Source of the DNA: Hydrogenophaga sp.
GTDB lineage: Bacteria > Pseudomonadota > Gammaproteobacteria > Burkholderiales > Burkholderiaceae_C
Length of the DNA: 40,310 bases
Direction: 5' to 3'
NCBI GenBank assembly: GCA_030682835.1
Contig: JAUXNG010000089.1
Span: 1 to 40,310 of the forward strand
In this document: positions 27,496-36,349 of the stretch, piece by piece
How positions within the stretch are numbered: the first letter of the stretch is position 1
How the letters are laid out: each line of letters begins with the position of its first letter
Notes under the pieces: generated by a model
What the model was told of the DNA's origin: nothing
The model's database searches: none
Seen by the model: only the letters and a program-made list of their open reading frames with translations
Program-made: the position numbers and the translations under genes

Positions 27496-28157
27496 TCGTT
27501 GTGAGCGATGTGCACAAACGCTACCTCACCGACCACGGCCCCGGTCCCTGGGTGTTGAAGGGGGCGAACTTCACTATTCCACCCAAGGTCAACGTGGGGC
27601 TGGTGGGCCGCAACGGGGCGGGAAAGTCCACCTTGCTGAGCATCATCGGGGGCACCGACTTTCCCACACGCGGACACGTCGAACGGCGCTGCCGAGTCAG
27701 CTGGCCCATGGGCTTCGGCGGTGGGCTTCAGGGCTCGCTCACCGGCCGGCAAAACGCCAAGTTTGTCTGCCGGGTGCATGGCCACGCAGACGACCTGGCC
27801 GACCGGCTGGCGCAGATTGAAGCCTTTGCCGAAATTGGCCGGTTCTTTGACGAACCGGTGAAAACCTATTCCAGCGGCATGAAGTCCCGCCTGCAGTTCG
27901 CACTCTCGCTCGCGTTTGATTTCGACGTCTACATCTCGGACGAGGTCACATCCACCGGAGACGCGGCCTTTCGCACGAAGGCGGCAGCCGCATTCAAAAG
28001 CCTGACCAATCGCGCGGGACTCATCATGGTCTCGCACAGCGAAGGCACCCTCAAACAGTTTTGCAGCGCAGGCATCTGGCTGCATGAAGGCCAGGCGCAC
28101 TGGTTTGACCAGATCGACGACGCCATCAAGGCCTATAAAGAAAGCATTCCGGCATGA
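27492..28157 (+). CDS. kpsT: Capsule polysaccharide ABC exporter, ATPase (KpsT-like)
   Basis: The nucleotide-binding subunit that powers capsule export with KpsM. The product has 221 residues from the ATG overlapping the kpsM stop. Walker A is GRNGAGKST (39-47). The ABC signature YSSGM is at 126-130. Walker B ends with Asp150-Glu151, followed by VTSTGD. The switch His182 lies in VSHSEG. The short length without a C-terminal carbohydrate-binding domain matches the KpsT/CtrD type rather than the Wzt O-antigen type. It overlaps kpsE by four bases. Confidence 0.95.
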   Translation: MIVVSDVHKRYLTDHGPGPWVLKGANFTIPPKVNVGLVGRNGAGKSTLLSIIGGTDFPTRGHVERRCRVSWPMGFGGGLQGSLTGRQNAKFVCRVHGHADDLADRLAQIEAFAEIGRFFDEPVKTYSSGMKSRLQFALSLAFDFDVYISDEVTSTGDAAFRTKAAAAFKSLTNRAGLIMVSHSEGTLKQFCSAGIWLHEGQAHWFDQIDDAIKAYKESIPA

Positions 28158-29272
28158 CGCCAGACATTCCCACGCCCACCAAACTCCGATCACGCTGGCG
28201 ACGCCACCCCCTGCTCAGCGCCGCTTTTGCCTTGAGCCTGCTGGCAACGGCCTACTGGACACTGGTCGCCTCCGACCGTTATGTGTCTGAAGCGCGCATC
28301 ATCATTCAACGCTCTGACCTCGCCAGCGGCCAGAGCATGGACTTCAGTTCCCTGCTATCGGGCGCGGGTGGCAACCGCCCGGACCAGCTGCTCATGCGTG
28401 ACCACATGCTCTCGCTTGACATGCTGCGCAAGCTAGAAGCAGAGCTGAAATTGCGGCAGCACTTTAGCGAGAATGGCGACTGGCTTTCGCGGCTCTGGGA
28501 TGCAGACGCCCCCCTGGAAAAGTTCGCCGACCACTTCCATTCGCGGGTGAGCGTAGAGCTGGACGAATACGCCGGGGTGCTGTCTGTCAAGGCGCAAGCC
28601 TTCACACCCGAAATGGCTCAGGCCATTGCCGCCACCCTGGTGGCCGACGGCGAAGCCACCATGAACGAACTGGCCCGAGCCCTGGCCCAGGAACAGGTGA
28701 CGTTTCTGGAGCAGCAGGTGGGCGACCTGAAAGACCGCGTGCAAGCCACGCGCGGTGCTGTCCTGGCCTACCAGAACCGCAAAGGCCTCGTGTCGCCCGA
28801 AGCCAGCGCCGCCAACGTGGCAGCCATCGTGAACCGGCTGGAAGGCCAGCTAGCCGAACTGCAAACGCGGCGCAACAGCCTGCTGGGCTACCTGCAGCCC
28901 GGCAGCGCCAACGTGGTTGAACTCAGCCAGCAGATTACTGCCGTGCAGCAGCAGATAGCCAGCGAGCGCGCCCGGCTCACCTCGCCTACTGGCCAGACGC
29001 TGAACGCCACGGTAGAGGAGTTCCAACGGCTGCAGCTCGAAGCCCAGTTTGCACAAGACGTGTTCAACACCGCCCTGACCGCGCTGGAACGCGGCCGGGT
29101 CGAAGCCACCCGCACCCTGAAGAAAGTCTCGGTGCTGCAAAGCGCCAGCCTGCCTGAATACGCCTTGCAGCCGCGCCGGGCCTACAACCTGCTCGTCTTC
29201 GTGATCACCGTCTTCGTGCTTGCCGGCGTGCTGCAGCTGCTCACCGCCATCGTGCGCGACCACCAAGACTGA
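28154..29272 (+). CDS. kpsE: Capsule export inner-membrane adaptor (KpsE/CtrB-like)
   Basis: A polysaccharide co-polymerase family protein that links the inner-membrane exporter to the outer-membrane channel. The product has 372 residues. An N-terminal transmembrane segment (about 20-40) and a C-terminal one (about 345-367, LLVFVITVFVLAGVLQLL) bracket a periplasmic part. The ends show the family features YVSEARIIIQR and LPEYALQPRRAYNLLV. Long coiled-coil helices fill roughly residues 175-325. The start overlaps the kpsT stop (ATGA). No tyrosine-kinase domain is present, as expected for ABC-dependent capsules. Confidence 0.93.
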   Translation: MTPDIPTPTKLRSRWRRHPLLSAAFALSLLATAYWTLVASDRYVSEARIIIQRSDLASGQSMDFSSLLSGAGGNRPDQLLMRDHMLSLDMLRKLEAELKLRQHFSENGDWLSRLWDADAPLEKFADHFHSRVSVELDEYAGVLSVKAQAFTPEMAQAIAATLVADGEATMNELARALAQEQVTFLEQQVGDLKDRVQATRGAVLAYQNRKGLVSPEASAANVAAIVNRLEGQLAELQTRRNSLLGYLQPGSANVVELSQQITAVQQQIASERARLTSPTGQTLNATVEEFQRLQLEAQFAQDVFNTALTALERGRVEATRTLKKVSVLQSASLPEYALQPRRAYNLLVFVITVFVLAGVLQLLTAIVRDHQD

Positions 29273-29296
29273 ACCCACCCCAAATCGCCTGCCACC

Positions 29297-31066
29297 ATGA
29301 CCTCATGCTTCAAACCCGCCATGGCCAGTCGGCTCCGCGTCTGCGCTGCCCTGGCTTTGTGCTTGGGCGCAGCGCCCTTCGCGGCTCATGCACAGCTGGC
29401 CACGCCAGCCGAAACGGGTAGCGCTACTGGCCTGCCTGCTCCTGCTGCCATTCCCAGCGCGCAACCCACCAGCCGCAGCGCAGGGCCAGGGGCGGCCGCT
29501 TCCGCTGCGGCCAACGCCCCGCCCGCTGCACCCGGCCTGCTGGCCGCCCAGCGCGCCAACGCCGCCAGCGACGTCTACGGCGCGCAACTCTTCACCGGCG
29601 CCTTCACCAGCGGCGGCGCCACGCAGTTCAACCCTGACTACCTCATCGCCACCGGAGACACCCTGCAGCTTCGCCTGTGGGGCGCCTTCACTTTCGACGC
29701 GCCGCTCACCGTTGACCCGCAGGGCAACATCTTCCTGCCCCACGTGGGCCCGGTCGCCGTACGAGGCGTGCGCAATGCCGACCTGCAAACCACCGTGGAG
29801 GCCGCGGTGCGGCGGACCTTCCGTGCGAACGTGAGCAGCTACGCCAGCCTGGCCGCTGCCCAGCCCGTACGCGTGTTTGTGGGGGGCAACGTGGTGCGCC
29901 CAGGCCTTTACGGTGGCACCAGCATGGACAGCCTGCTGCACTACCTCGACCAGGCCGGAGGCATCGACACCGAGCGCGGCAGCTTCCTGGCCGTGCAGGT
30001 CAAACGCGGCAGCACCGTACGCGCCAGCTTCAACCTGTACGACTTCCTGCTCAGCGGCACCATGCCCCTGCTGCAGCTGGCTGACGGCGACGTGGTCTTT
30101 GTGCCCCAGCGCCAAAGCACCGTGCGTGTGAGCGGCCTGGCAGAAAACGCCAAGCGCCTTGAATTCCCCAGCGGCCAGAACCCCACAGTGGCCACACTCG
30201 CGGGCATTGCAAAGCCCCTGCCCCAGGCCACCCATGTGCGCGTGGTGCGTAACACCGGCACCCAGCGCAACACCGAATACTTCCCGTTGGCCAACGCCGC
30301 CAGCGTCGCCCTGCAAAACGGCGACGAGCTGGAGTTCACCGCCGACAAAAAGCCCGGCACCATCACCGTTCGGGTGGAAGGCGAACACACCAGCCCCCAG
30401 GAATATGTGCTGCCCTACGGCACCCGCCTGGGCGCTCTGCTGCAAGGCGTGCAACTTACCCCAGACGCCGAGCCGCAAAGCGTGCAGCTGTTTCGCCAGA
30501 GCGTGAAACAGCGGCAGAAAGAAATGCTCGCCACCAGCCTGCGCAGCCTGGAAGCCGCCTTGCTCACCGCCCGCAGCGGCAGCAGCGACGAAGCCCGCCT
30601 GCGCAAAGAAGAGGCCGAACTCAGCCTGCAGTGGATAGACCGCGCCAAACAAGTGGAGCCGCTGGGCCAAGTGGTGCTCGCCCAGGCCGGCCTGCGCGAC
30701 ACCCTGCTGCTGGAAAACGGCGATGTGCTGCGCATTCCAAGGCGCGACGGCCTGGTGCTCGTCAGCGGCGAAGTGCTGTTCCCCAACGCCGTGGCCTTTG
30801 AAACCCGCTTGGGCCTTACCGACTACATCAACAGCGCCGGCGGCTTCACCCAGACGGCCGACAACGCCCGCGTGGTGATTGCCCGGCGAGACGGCAGCTT
30901 TGAACAAACCGACGCCACCCGCCTGCACACCAGTGCAGCCGTTCGCCCCGGCGACCAGGTGCTGGTGCTGCCCAAAGTGGACGAAAAGAAACGCCAATTC
31001 TGGAAAGACATGACGCAAATCATTTATCAGATTGCCGTCAGCGCCAAAGTCGTTTTTGGTCTTTAA
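29297..31066 (+). CDS. kpsD: Capsule export outer-membrane/periplasmic protein (KpsD-like, poly-export plus SLBB)
   Basis: The protein that completes the export path across the periplasm and outer membrane. It has 589 residues. A signal peptide ends near AHA at residues 30-32. There is no lipobox cysteine, so this is the KpsD rather than Wza type. A proline/alanine/serine-rich linker (about 35-85) precedes the poly-export domain, which begins with YLIATGDTLQLRLWG. SLBB-type domains follow (VRVFVGGNVVRPGLYG; LVLVSGEVLFPNAVAF). It lies 24 bases after kpsE. The next gene starts 13 bases later. Confidence 0.92.
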   Translation: MTSCFKPAMASRLRVCAALALCLGAAPFAAHAQLATPAETGSATGLPAPAAIPSAQPTSRSAGPGAAASAAANAPPAAPGLLAAQRANAASDVYGAQLFTGAFTSGGATQFNPDYLIATGDTLQLRLWGAFTFDAPLTVDPQGNIFLPHVGPVAVRGVRNADLQTTVEAAVRRTFRANVSSYASLAAAQPVRVFVGGNVVRPGLYGGTSMDSLLHYLDQAGGIDTERGSFLAVQVKRGSTVRASFNLYDFLLSGTMPLLQLADGDVVFVPQRQSTVRVSGLAENAKRLEFPSGQNPTVATLAGIAKPLPQATHVRVVRNTGTQRNTEYFPLANAASVALQNGDELEFTADKKPGTITVRVEGEHTSPQEYVLPYGTRLGALLQGVQLTPDAEPQSVQLFRQSVKQRQKEMLATSLRSLEAALLTARSGSSDEARLRKEEAELSLQWIDRAKQVEPLGQVVLAQAGLRDTLLLENGDVLRIPRRDGLVLVSGEVLFPNAVAFETRLGLTDYINSAGGFTQTADNARVVIARRDGSFEQTDATRLHTSAAVRPGDQVLVLPKVDEKKRQFWKDMTQIIYQIAVSAKVVFGL

Positions 31067-31079
31067 ACATTGCCTTCAT

Positions 31080-32864
31080 ATGAACACACGCATGCCCACC
31101 CAACTGGCCCAGACGACCCAAACAGGGCTGTCGACCCAGCTCCCCATCAACAAAATTGTGGTGGTGGGGCATCCGCTTTCAGGTTTTGAAACCGTCGAAA
31201 GCCTGCTCAACCGTTGTGGCATGCAAGCCGCTGCGCCGTCGCAGCGCGAAGGCCTTAGCCCGGTGGACATTGGCGCCACTCTGCTCAAAGCCCACCGCAT
31301 CGTGCCGCTTGATGCGCTGCAAAGCCACGGTGCCATACACAGCCTGCAGCCTGGCCCCGTGTGGCAAAGCCTTGCGCTTGACCTGCTGCTGGGCAACATC
31401 GACCACGAGCTCTGGGGCTGGTCTGACCCGCAGGCCGTTTATCTGCTGGACTACTGGAAAGACCTCGACCCACAGCTCGCTTTTATGCTGGTTTACGACA
31501 CGCCGCAAGACCTGATTGCCCGTGCGTTTGACAACCCGGCCAGGCCATGTACGCCAGAAGCCGTGCAAACCGCCGTCGACAACTGGCAGGCCTACAACGA
31601 AGCGCTGCTGTATTTCTACCACCGCAACCCACAGCGCTGCATGCTGGTACACGCAGCCCAAGTCCGCGAGAGCGCCGCTGACTACCTGCAGCAGGTACAA
31701 CTGCGCATTGGCGCACCGCTGGGTACTGAAGGGCAAACCGAGCCCGCCCCAGCGGCCGCAGTAACCACAGATACCCACGCCGCCCTGCGCCGTTACCTGG
31801 CACAGCACATTGTGGATGCGCAGCCGCAAGCGCTGACCCTTTACCAAGAGCTTCAGGCAGTGGCCTCACTGCCCCATGCAGCACCCGTCAGCACCAGCCT
31901 GCAGCCAGCTCCCGCAACCCTGGCGTTGGAAGCACTGCAAAACCTTCTGGAGCAACAGCAGCATCAGCAAACCAGCATTCGGCATATGGAGGCCGCGCAA
32001 AGCCGCGTTCGGACGCTGGAACTAGAGCAAAGTCAACTTCGCCAGGATCTCCTGGCTAGCCAGAGCGGCCAAACAGAAGGGCAGCGGGAAAACGACCTGT
32101 TGCTTGCCCAGTTGCACCAGGTGCAGGAAGAGCTTGAAAAGCTTTACCTGCTAGGCCAAGAAAGTCAGCGTCAACTGCAAATACTGACTCAAGCGCAAAC
32201 CGAAGCCGAGGAGGCAAAAGCTACCGCAGAGGCAGCGTTGACCAAAACCAGGGCCGAAGCAGAAACAACAAAAACGGCCGCAGCCGCTGCCGCCCAGGCA
32301 GCGGCGGCCCAGCTCATGAAGGAGCAAGAAAATGCCAAAGCACTCACCTTAAAGCTTGCCGCCCAGGCCGCCACAGCCCCAAGCACCGAACTGCAGCAAG
32401 AAAACGACCTGCTGCTGGTCCAGTTGCACCAGGTGCAGGAAGAGCTTGAACGCTATTACCTGGAAAACCAGCGCCTGAAAGCCAAACCGGCAGCACCAGC
32501 CAAACCCGCCGCACCACCGGCGCCCTACGGCGCGGCAGAGCGCGTACAACAGCAACTGAGCTACCGGCTGGGCAGCAAGATGATTGAGCGCAGCCACAGC
32601 CTGGGTGGTTGGCTGGGCATGCCATTTGCACTGCTAGGGGTGGTCCGCGAATACAAACGTGAGCTGCCAGAGCGAAAAGCAAGCAAACAGCTACCCATTG
32701 AAAAATACCGCGACGCCTACGAGGCCGAGCGCATGAAACAACACCTTTCATACCGCCTAGGCGCTGCACTCATCAAACACGGCAAAAACCCCTTGCGTTG
32801 GCCCGCCTTGCCCTTTGCCCTGAACAAAGCCCGCCAAGAATGGCTGCGCCACCGAACCGGATAA
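31080..32864 (+). CDS. Sulfotransferase-like protein with coiled coil and duplicated C-terminal motifs
   Basis: 594 residues from the ATG at 31080; a 16-residue extension overlaps kpsD. The N-terminal 220 residues resemble a bacterial sulfotransferase fold: a P-loop-like KIVVVGHPLSGFETVESLL (25-43) stands where PxSGT is usual. A segment FMLVYDTPQDLIARAF and a helix with CMLVHAAQV fit as well. The Arg and Thr of the usual PAPS loop are replaced, so activity is uncertain. Residues about 285-480 are Gln/Ala/Glu-rich coiled coil containing ENDLLL(A/V)QLHQVQEELE twice. The C terminus has two copies of a QQLSYRLG-type module followed by a basic, amphipathic stretch. A role in capsule modification or assembly at the membrane is inferred from position. 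Confidence 0.75.
   Translation: MNTRMPTQLAQTTQTGLSTQLPINKIVVVGHPLSGFETVESLLNRCGMQAAAPSQREGLSPVDIGATLLKAHRIVPLDALQSHGAIHSLQPGPVWQSLALDLLLGNIDHELWGWSDPQAVYLLDYWKDLDPQLAFMLVYDTPQDLIARAFDNPARPCTPEAVQTAVDNWQAYNEALLYFYHRNPQRCMLVHAAQVRESAADYLQQVQLRIGAPLGTEGQTEPAPAAAVTTDTHAALRRYLAQHIVDAQPQALTLYQELQAVASLPHAAPVSTSLQPAPATLALEALQNLLEQQQHQQTSIRHMEAAQSRVRTLELEQSQLRQDLLASQSGQTEGQRENDLLLAQLHQVQEELEKLYLLGQESQRQLQILTQAQTEAEEAKATAEAALTKTRAEAETTKTAAAAAAQAAAAQLMKEQENAKALTLKLAAQAATAPSTELQQENDLLLVQLHQVQEELERYYLENQRLKAKPAAPAKPAAPPAPYGAAERVQQQLSYRLGSKMIERSHSLGGWLGMPFALLGVVREYKRELPERKASKQLPIEKYRDAYEAERMKQHLSYRLGAALIKHGKNPLRWPALPFALNKARQEWLRHRTG
32109..32450 (+). repeat. 30-base exact direct repeat inside the sulfotransferase-like gene
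   Basis: The 30 bases at 32109-32138 recur exactly at 32421-32450, both in frame and encoding QLHQVQEELE. They are 312 bases (104 codons) apart. Recombination between them would delete 104 residues in frame, removing most of the alanine-rich coiled coil. Confidence 0.85.
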
Positions 32865-32877
32865 CACCCGCCCTGCT

Positions 32878-34518
32878 ATGCAACACACTGCACCACTCGA
32901 AACGAGCGAGCGCCACGACCCAACCCCGCCAGTACAACAAGCCCTGCTGCCATGGCTGGGCCTGCTGCAACAGCTTTACCCCCCCAACGGAGTGCTACTG
33001 GTAGGCGCCGGTGGAGGCACCAGCCCGTGGGTGCAACACCTCATGGCATCCGGCCACCGCAACGTCACACTCATAGAAGCAGACGAAACCACCGCTGCCA
33101 GGCTCAAACTGGTGGCACAAGCCCAACCCAGCTGGAAAGTGCTTGCGGGCATGGTGGGACGCGAAAGCTCACACACACCGTTTTACACAGCCAGCCTGCA
33201 GCCAGAAAGCGGCCTGCTAGAGCCAGAGAGCTTGCGCAGCCTCTGGCCCAACCTGAAAACCACCCACCAGCAAACCCGCCAAGCCATCACCCTGGCCGAA
33301 CTGCAACAAGACACCGAGTACCCCGCCAACTGGCTCCTGGTGGACTGCCTGCCCGCACTCCCCATCCTTCAGGGCGCCGTCCAACAGCTCGCCGCCTTCG
33401 ACGTGATCGCCCTGCGCGTGCTGCTCGGCAGCACCCAAGACACAGGCCACGGCAACGGTGACAGCATTAGTTACACACACAACAACGAACTCACCCAGTC
33501 CGCCAGCGCTAACGCACTGCACCCCGCCCTGCAAGCCCTCGGCTTTCGCTGCCTGGCCATAGAAACAAGCCGCCACCCTGACATAGGCCACGCCCTGTTC
33601 GTTCGCGACACCGCCGCATTGGCCCAGCAACTGCAGCAGCAACTGGCCCAACAAACCCAAACCCTGGCACAAAATCAAGCAGCCGCCGAAAAAGCCCAAG
33701 TCGATGCCGACCAAGCCGCCGAGAAAGCCAAAGCAGCCGCCGCAGCTGCTACGGCCACAGCAGCAGCCACCGCCGCCACGGCAGCAGCCGCCAAACAAGC
33801 CGAAGAGCACGCCGCCCAAGTGCAGCAACTCACCCAGGCCAAAGCCGCCGCCGACCAACTGGCCACCGAGCGCCAAGCGCAGCTGGACCAACTGCAAACC
33901 CAGCTAAAGCAAGCCACCGAGCAAGCCCAAGCCGCCACCCAGGAAGCCGAAAAAGCCAAAGCGGCTGCCGCCGCAGCCGCCATGGCCACCAGCGCAGCCA
34001 CCGCAGCCACGGCAGCAGCCGCCAAACAAGCCGAAGAGCAAGCCGCCCAAGTGCAGCAGCTCACCCAAGCCAAAGCCGCCGCCGACCAACTGGCCGCCGA
34101 GCGCCAAGCGCAGCTGGACCAACTGCAAGCCCAGCTGAAGCAAGCCACCGAAAAAGCCCAGGCCGCAGCCCAAGAGGCAGAAAATGCCAAAGCGGCCGCT
34201 GCAGCCCAGGCAACACAACAGGCAAAAACGGCTGCAGAAGCACAGACAACAGCCACCACCGCCACGGCAGCAGCCGCCAAACAAGCCGAAGAGCGTGCCG
34301 CCCAGGTGCAGCAGCTCACGCAAGCCAAAGCAGCCGCCGACAAACTTTTAGCGGATCGCATGGCGCAGATCCAGGCTCACGAACAGCGCCTGCAACAGCT
34401 ACAGGCGCACAGCGCCGAGACCGATCACCTCAATGGTTTGCTGCAAGCAGAAGTTGGCAAGGCCGAGGCGCAAATTGGGCTGCTGAAAGAACTGTTCCTG
34501 AGGGAGCAAACCCAGTGA
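32878..34518 (+). CDS. Methyltransferase-like protein with an alanine-rich repeated coiled coil
   Basis: 546 residues. The N-terminal 240 residues look like a Rossmann methyltransferase: GVLLVGAGGGTSPWVQHL resembles SAM motif I and NVTLIEADE the acidic ribose-binding strand. LLVDCLPALP and the region around FDVIALRVLLG would be motifs II-IV. Catalysis cannot be judged. Residues about 245-515 are a highly repetitive Ala/Gln/Lys/Glu coiled coil, with three copies of a module built on KQAEExAAQVQQLTQAKAAA. The last 30 residues (AEAQIGLLKELFLREQTQ) form a separate amphipathic helix. The stop overlaps the next start (GTGA). Substrate is unknown; capsule modification is inferred from the operon. 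Confidence 0.7.
   Translation: MQHTAPLETSERHDPTPPVQQALLPWLGLLQQLYPPNGVLLVGAGGGTSPWVQHLMASGHRNVTLIEADETTAARLKLVAQAQPSWKVLAGMVGRESSHTPFYTASLQPESGLLEPESLRSLWPNLKTTHQQTRQAITLAELQQDTEYPANWLLVDCLPALPILQGAVQQLAAFDVIALRVLLGSTQDTGHGNGDSISYTHNNELTQSASANALHPALQALGFRCLAIETSRHPDIGHALFVRDTAALAQQLQQQLAQQTQTLAQNQAAAEKAQVDADQAAEKAKAAAAAATATAAATAATAAAAKQAEEHAAQVQQLTQAKAAADQLATERQAQLDQLQTQLKQATEQAQAATQEAEKAKAAAAAAAMATSAATAATAAAAKQAEEQAAQVQQLTQAKAAADQLAAERQAQLDQLQAQLKQATEKAQAAAQEAENAKAAAAAQATQQAKTAAEAQTTATTATAAAAKQAEERAAQVQQLTQAKAAADKLLADRMAQIQAHEQRLQQLQAHSAETDHLNGLLQAEVGKAEAQIGLLKELFLREQTQ
33780..34365 (+). repeat. Tandem coding repeats in the coiled-coil gene
   Basis: Three near-identical units begin at 33780, 34011 and 34266 with GGCAGCAGCCGCCAAACAAG. 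Spacings are 231 and 255 bases, both multiples of three (77 and 85 codons). The third unit is cut short. Near identity at DNA level means length can change in frame by slippage or recombination. Confidence 0.8.
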
Positions 34519-36341
34519 GCCCACAACCAGCGGCGGACAAAAGCGCCAAACCCATCACCGAAGCCACAGCCACCGTGCCTATTGCCGACGACGGCCTGCT
34601 GGCCACCGCCCGCACCCAATGGCAGTTTGGCGACTGGTCTTCGCTGGCCCAAATGCACCCAGAGGCGCTGAAAAACCACCCCCATGGCGCCATGCTGTTG
34701 CTGCTGTCTGCAGCGGGTCACCTTCAGCTGGGCCACACAGAAACCGGCCGTAACCTCATCCAAGCGGCGCTGGCTGCCGGGTGCGACACAGGCACCGCTG
34801 CCCGCCTGCTGGTTTCTGGCGTGTACAACACACTCGGCCGCACCGCAGCTTTAAACGGGCACACAGCCCAAGCCAAAGCACACTTTGCCCGGGCGATTGA
34901 GGCTTCCCCTTTTCGAAACGACTCACCGCTGATTGCCCAAGCACGCGCCCGCGAGCAGCTTGCACAAGCCGAAAGCGCCTTGCGCCCGCCCCAAGCAGCT
35001 GCACCCGAAGGCACCCACCCACAAGCGCCCGGCCTGAAGGTGCAGCAACTCGCAGCGTTTGACCTGGGGCAAGCGTGGTCCAGCAACACCGTGAACACCG
35101 TCATATTTCGGCACCACGGCATATTGACCTGGGGCGGCTACCAATACACCGCGTTTTATGTGGACGAAACCACCCTGCGCGTGGTGCGCCGCACATTGGC
35201 CACCAACCACATAGCCACCCACGACATAGCCGGCCAATACAACCTGCGCGACGCCCACAACAGCATCAGCCTAGGCATCGACCGTGCCGGGCGTTTGCAC
35301 ATTTCTTACGACCACCACGCCACCAAACTGCGCTACCGGCGCAGCAGCCAGCCCAACGCCATTGCCGAATGGACGGACGAGCTCGGCATGACCGGCGCCA
35401 ACGAAGACCGGGTGACCTACCCCACCTTCATATTGCCCCGCGCAGGCCACCCGCTCACCATGCTGTACCGTGACGGCGGACACAACAGAGGCAGCGCCCG
35501 CCTAAAAACCTATGACGAACAAACCCAAAGCTGGACAGACCGGCCTACACCCATATTGAGCGGTGCAGACCAAAAGCCCTGGACCAGCAACGCTTATTGG
35601 AACCACCCTGCCATAGGCTCAGACGGTTCGTTGCACCTCTCATTTGTGTGGCGCACCGACACCATAGGCGAACAACAACTCGTCAACAACGTCAACATCG
35701 GCTACGCCTGGTCACCCGACAACGGCCTGACCTGGTTCACATCGCGAGGGCTGCCCTGCAAGCTGCCCATGACCCAGGTGAACGCTGAAACGATATGGCC
35801 AGTGTCGCCCGGCAGCAACCTCATTAACCAAACGGGCATGGCGCTCGACAGCCACAACCGGCCACATGTGGTCTTCTACGCGGACGACAACCACGGAGTC
35901 CCCCAGTACCAGCACCTTTGGTTTAACGGAGAAGTTTGGCTTCATCAGTACATCTCTAAAAGGACTACTCCTTTTGCTCTCAAAGGTGCAGGAACACTAC
36001 AACTGCCCATTGGCCGTCCAGAAATACTGATTGATCACAACGATGTTGTATATGCAGTCTATAGAGGCGACCTTACGAAAAACCGAATGAGCATCGCACG
36101 GCTAGGCGACGGCAAGCGTCAATACCAAAATCGCGACGCAAACGAAACAACCAACATTGGTGCATCGGTTGAAATCTGGCCTGAAGACCTTGGTTTTGCT
36201 GAACCAGTCATTGATCGAACGCGTTGGTCAAGCTGCAAAATACTGACCGTTTTGTTTCAACACAATGCCCAACCGAATGCGGACAGCTTAAAGCATGTCC
36301 TTTCGTCGAAGGTCACGTTAGTTGACTTCCAAATCTCTTGA
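34515..36341 (+). CDS. TPR-like helical domain fused to a BNR-type beta-propeller
   Basis: 608 residues, starting with GTG over the previous stop; AGGGAG lies eight bases upstream. Residues 1-170 are helical and TPR-like (LQLGHTETGRNLIQAALAAG). Residues about 180-605 form a propeller resembling the BNR_4 family: HHGILTWGGYQYTAFYVDE, then RDAHNSISLGIDRAGRLHIS and YDHHATKLRYRRS, with repeated DxxGRLH-type blade turns. I recall some polysaccharide lyases of ulvan type in this superfamily, so a glycan-binding or glycan-cleaving role is possible but unproved. No signal peptide is seen, suggesting a cytoplasmic location. Base composition changes to lower GC around codon 475. Confidence 0.72.
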   Translation: MSPQPAADKSAKPITEATATVPIADDGLLATARTQWQFGDWSSLAQMHPEALKNHPHGAMLLLLSAAGHLQLGHTETGRNLIQAALAAGCDTGTAARLLVSGVYNTLGRTAALNGHTAQAKAHFARAIEASPFRNDSPLIAQARAREQLAQAESALRPPQAAAPEGTHPQAPGLKVQQLAAFDLGQAWSSNTVNTVIFRHHGILTWGGYQYTAFYVDETTLRVVRRTLATNHIATHDIAGQYNLRDAHNSISLGIDRAGRLHISYDHHATKLRYRRSSQPNAIAEWTDELGMTGANEDRVTYPTFILPRAGHPLTMLYRDGGHNRGSARLKTYDEQTQSWTDRPTPILSGADQKPWTSNAYWNHPAIGSDGSLHLSFVWRTDTIGEQQLVNNVNIGYAWSPDNGLTWFTSRGLPCKLPMTQVNAETIWPVSPGSNLINQTGMALDSHNRPHVVFYADDNHGVPQYQHLWFNGEVWLHQYISKRTTPFALKGAGTLQLPIGRPEILIDHNDVVYAVYRGDLTKNRMSIARLGDGKRQYQNRDANETTNIGASVEIWPEDLGFAEPVIDRTRWSSCKILTVLFQHNAQPNADSLKHVLSSKVTLVDFQIS

Positions 36342-36349
36342 TAAATCTG

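Noticed and set aside
29303..31018. A 571-codon minus-strand open frame opposite the kpsD-like gene
   Set aside because: Shadow frame of a GC-rich gene with clear poly-export and SLBB motifs on the plus strand.
33675..34361. Minus-strand frames rich in Cys/Ser/Ala opposite the coiled-coil repeats
   Set aside because: They are the reverse reading of the Ala/Gln repeat DNA and simply repeat with it; no start signal or known motif.
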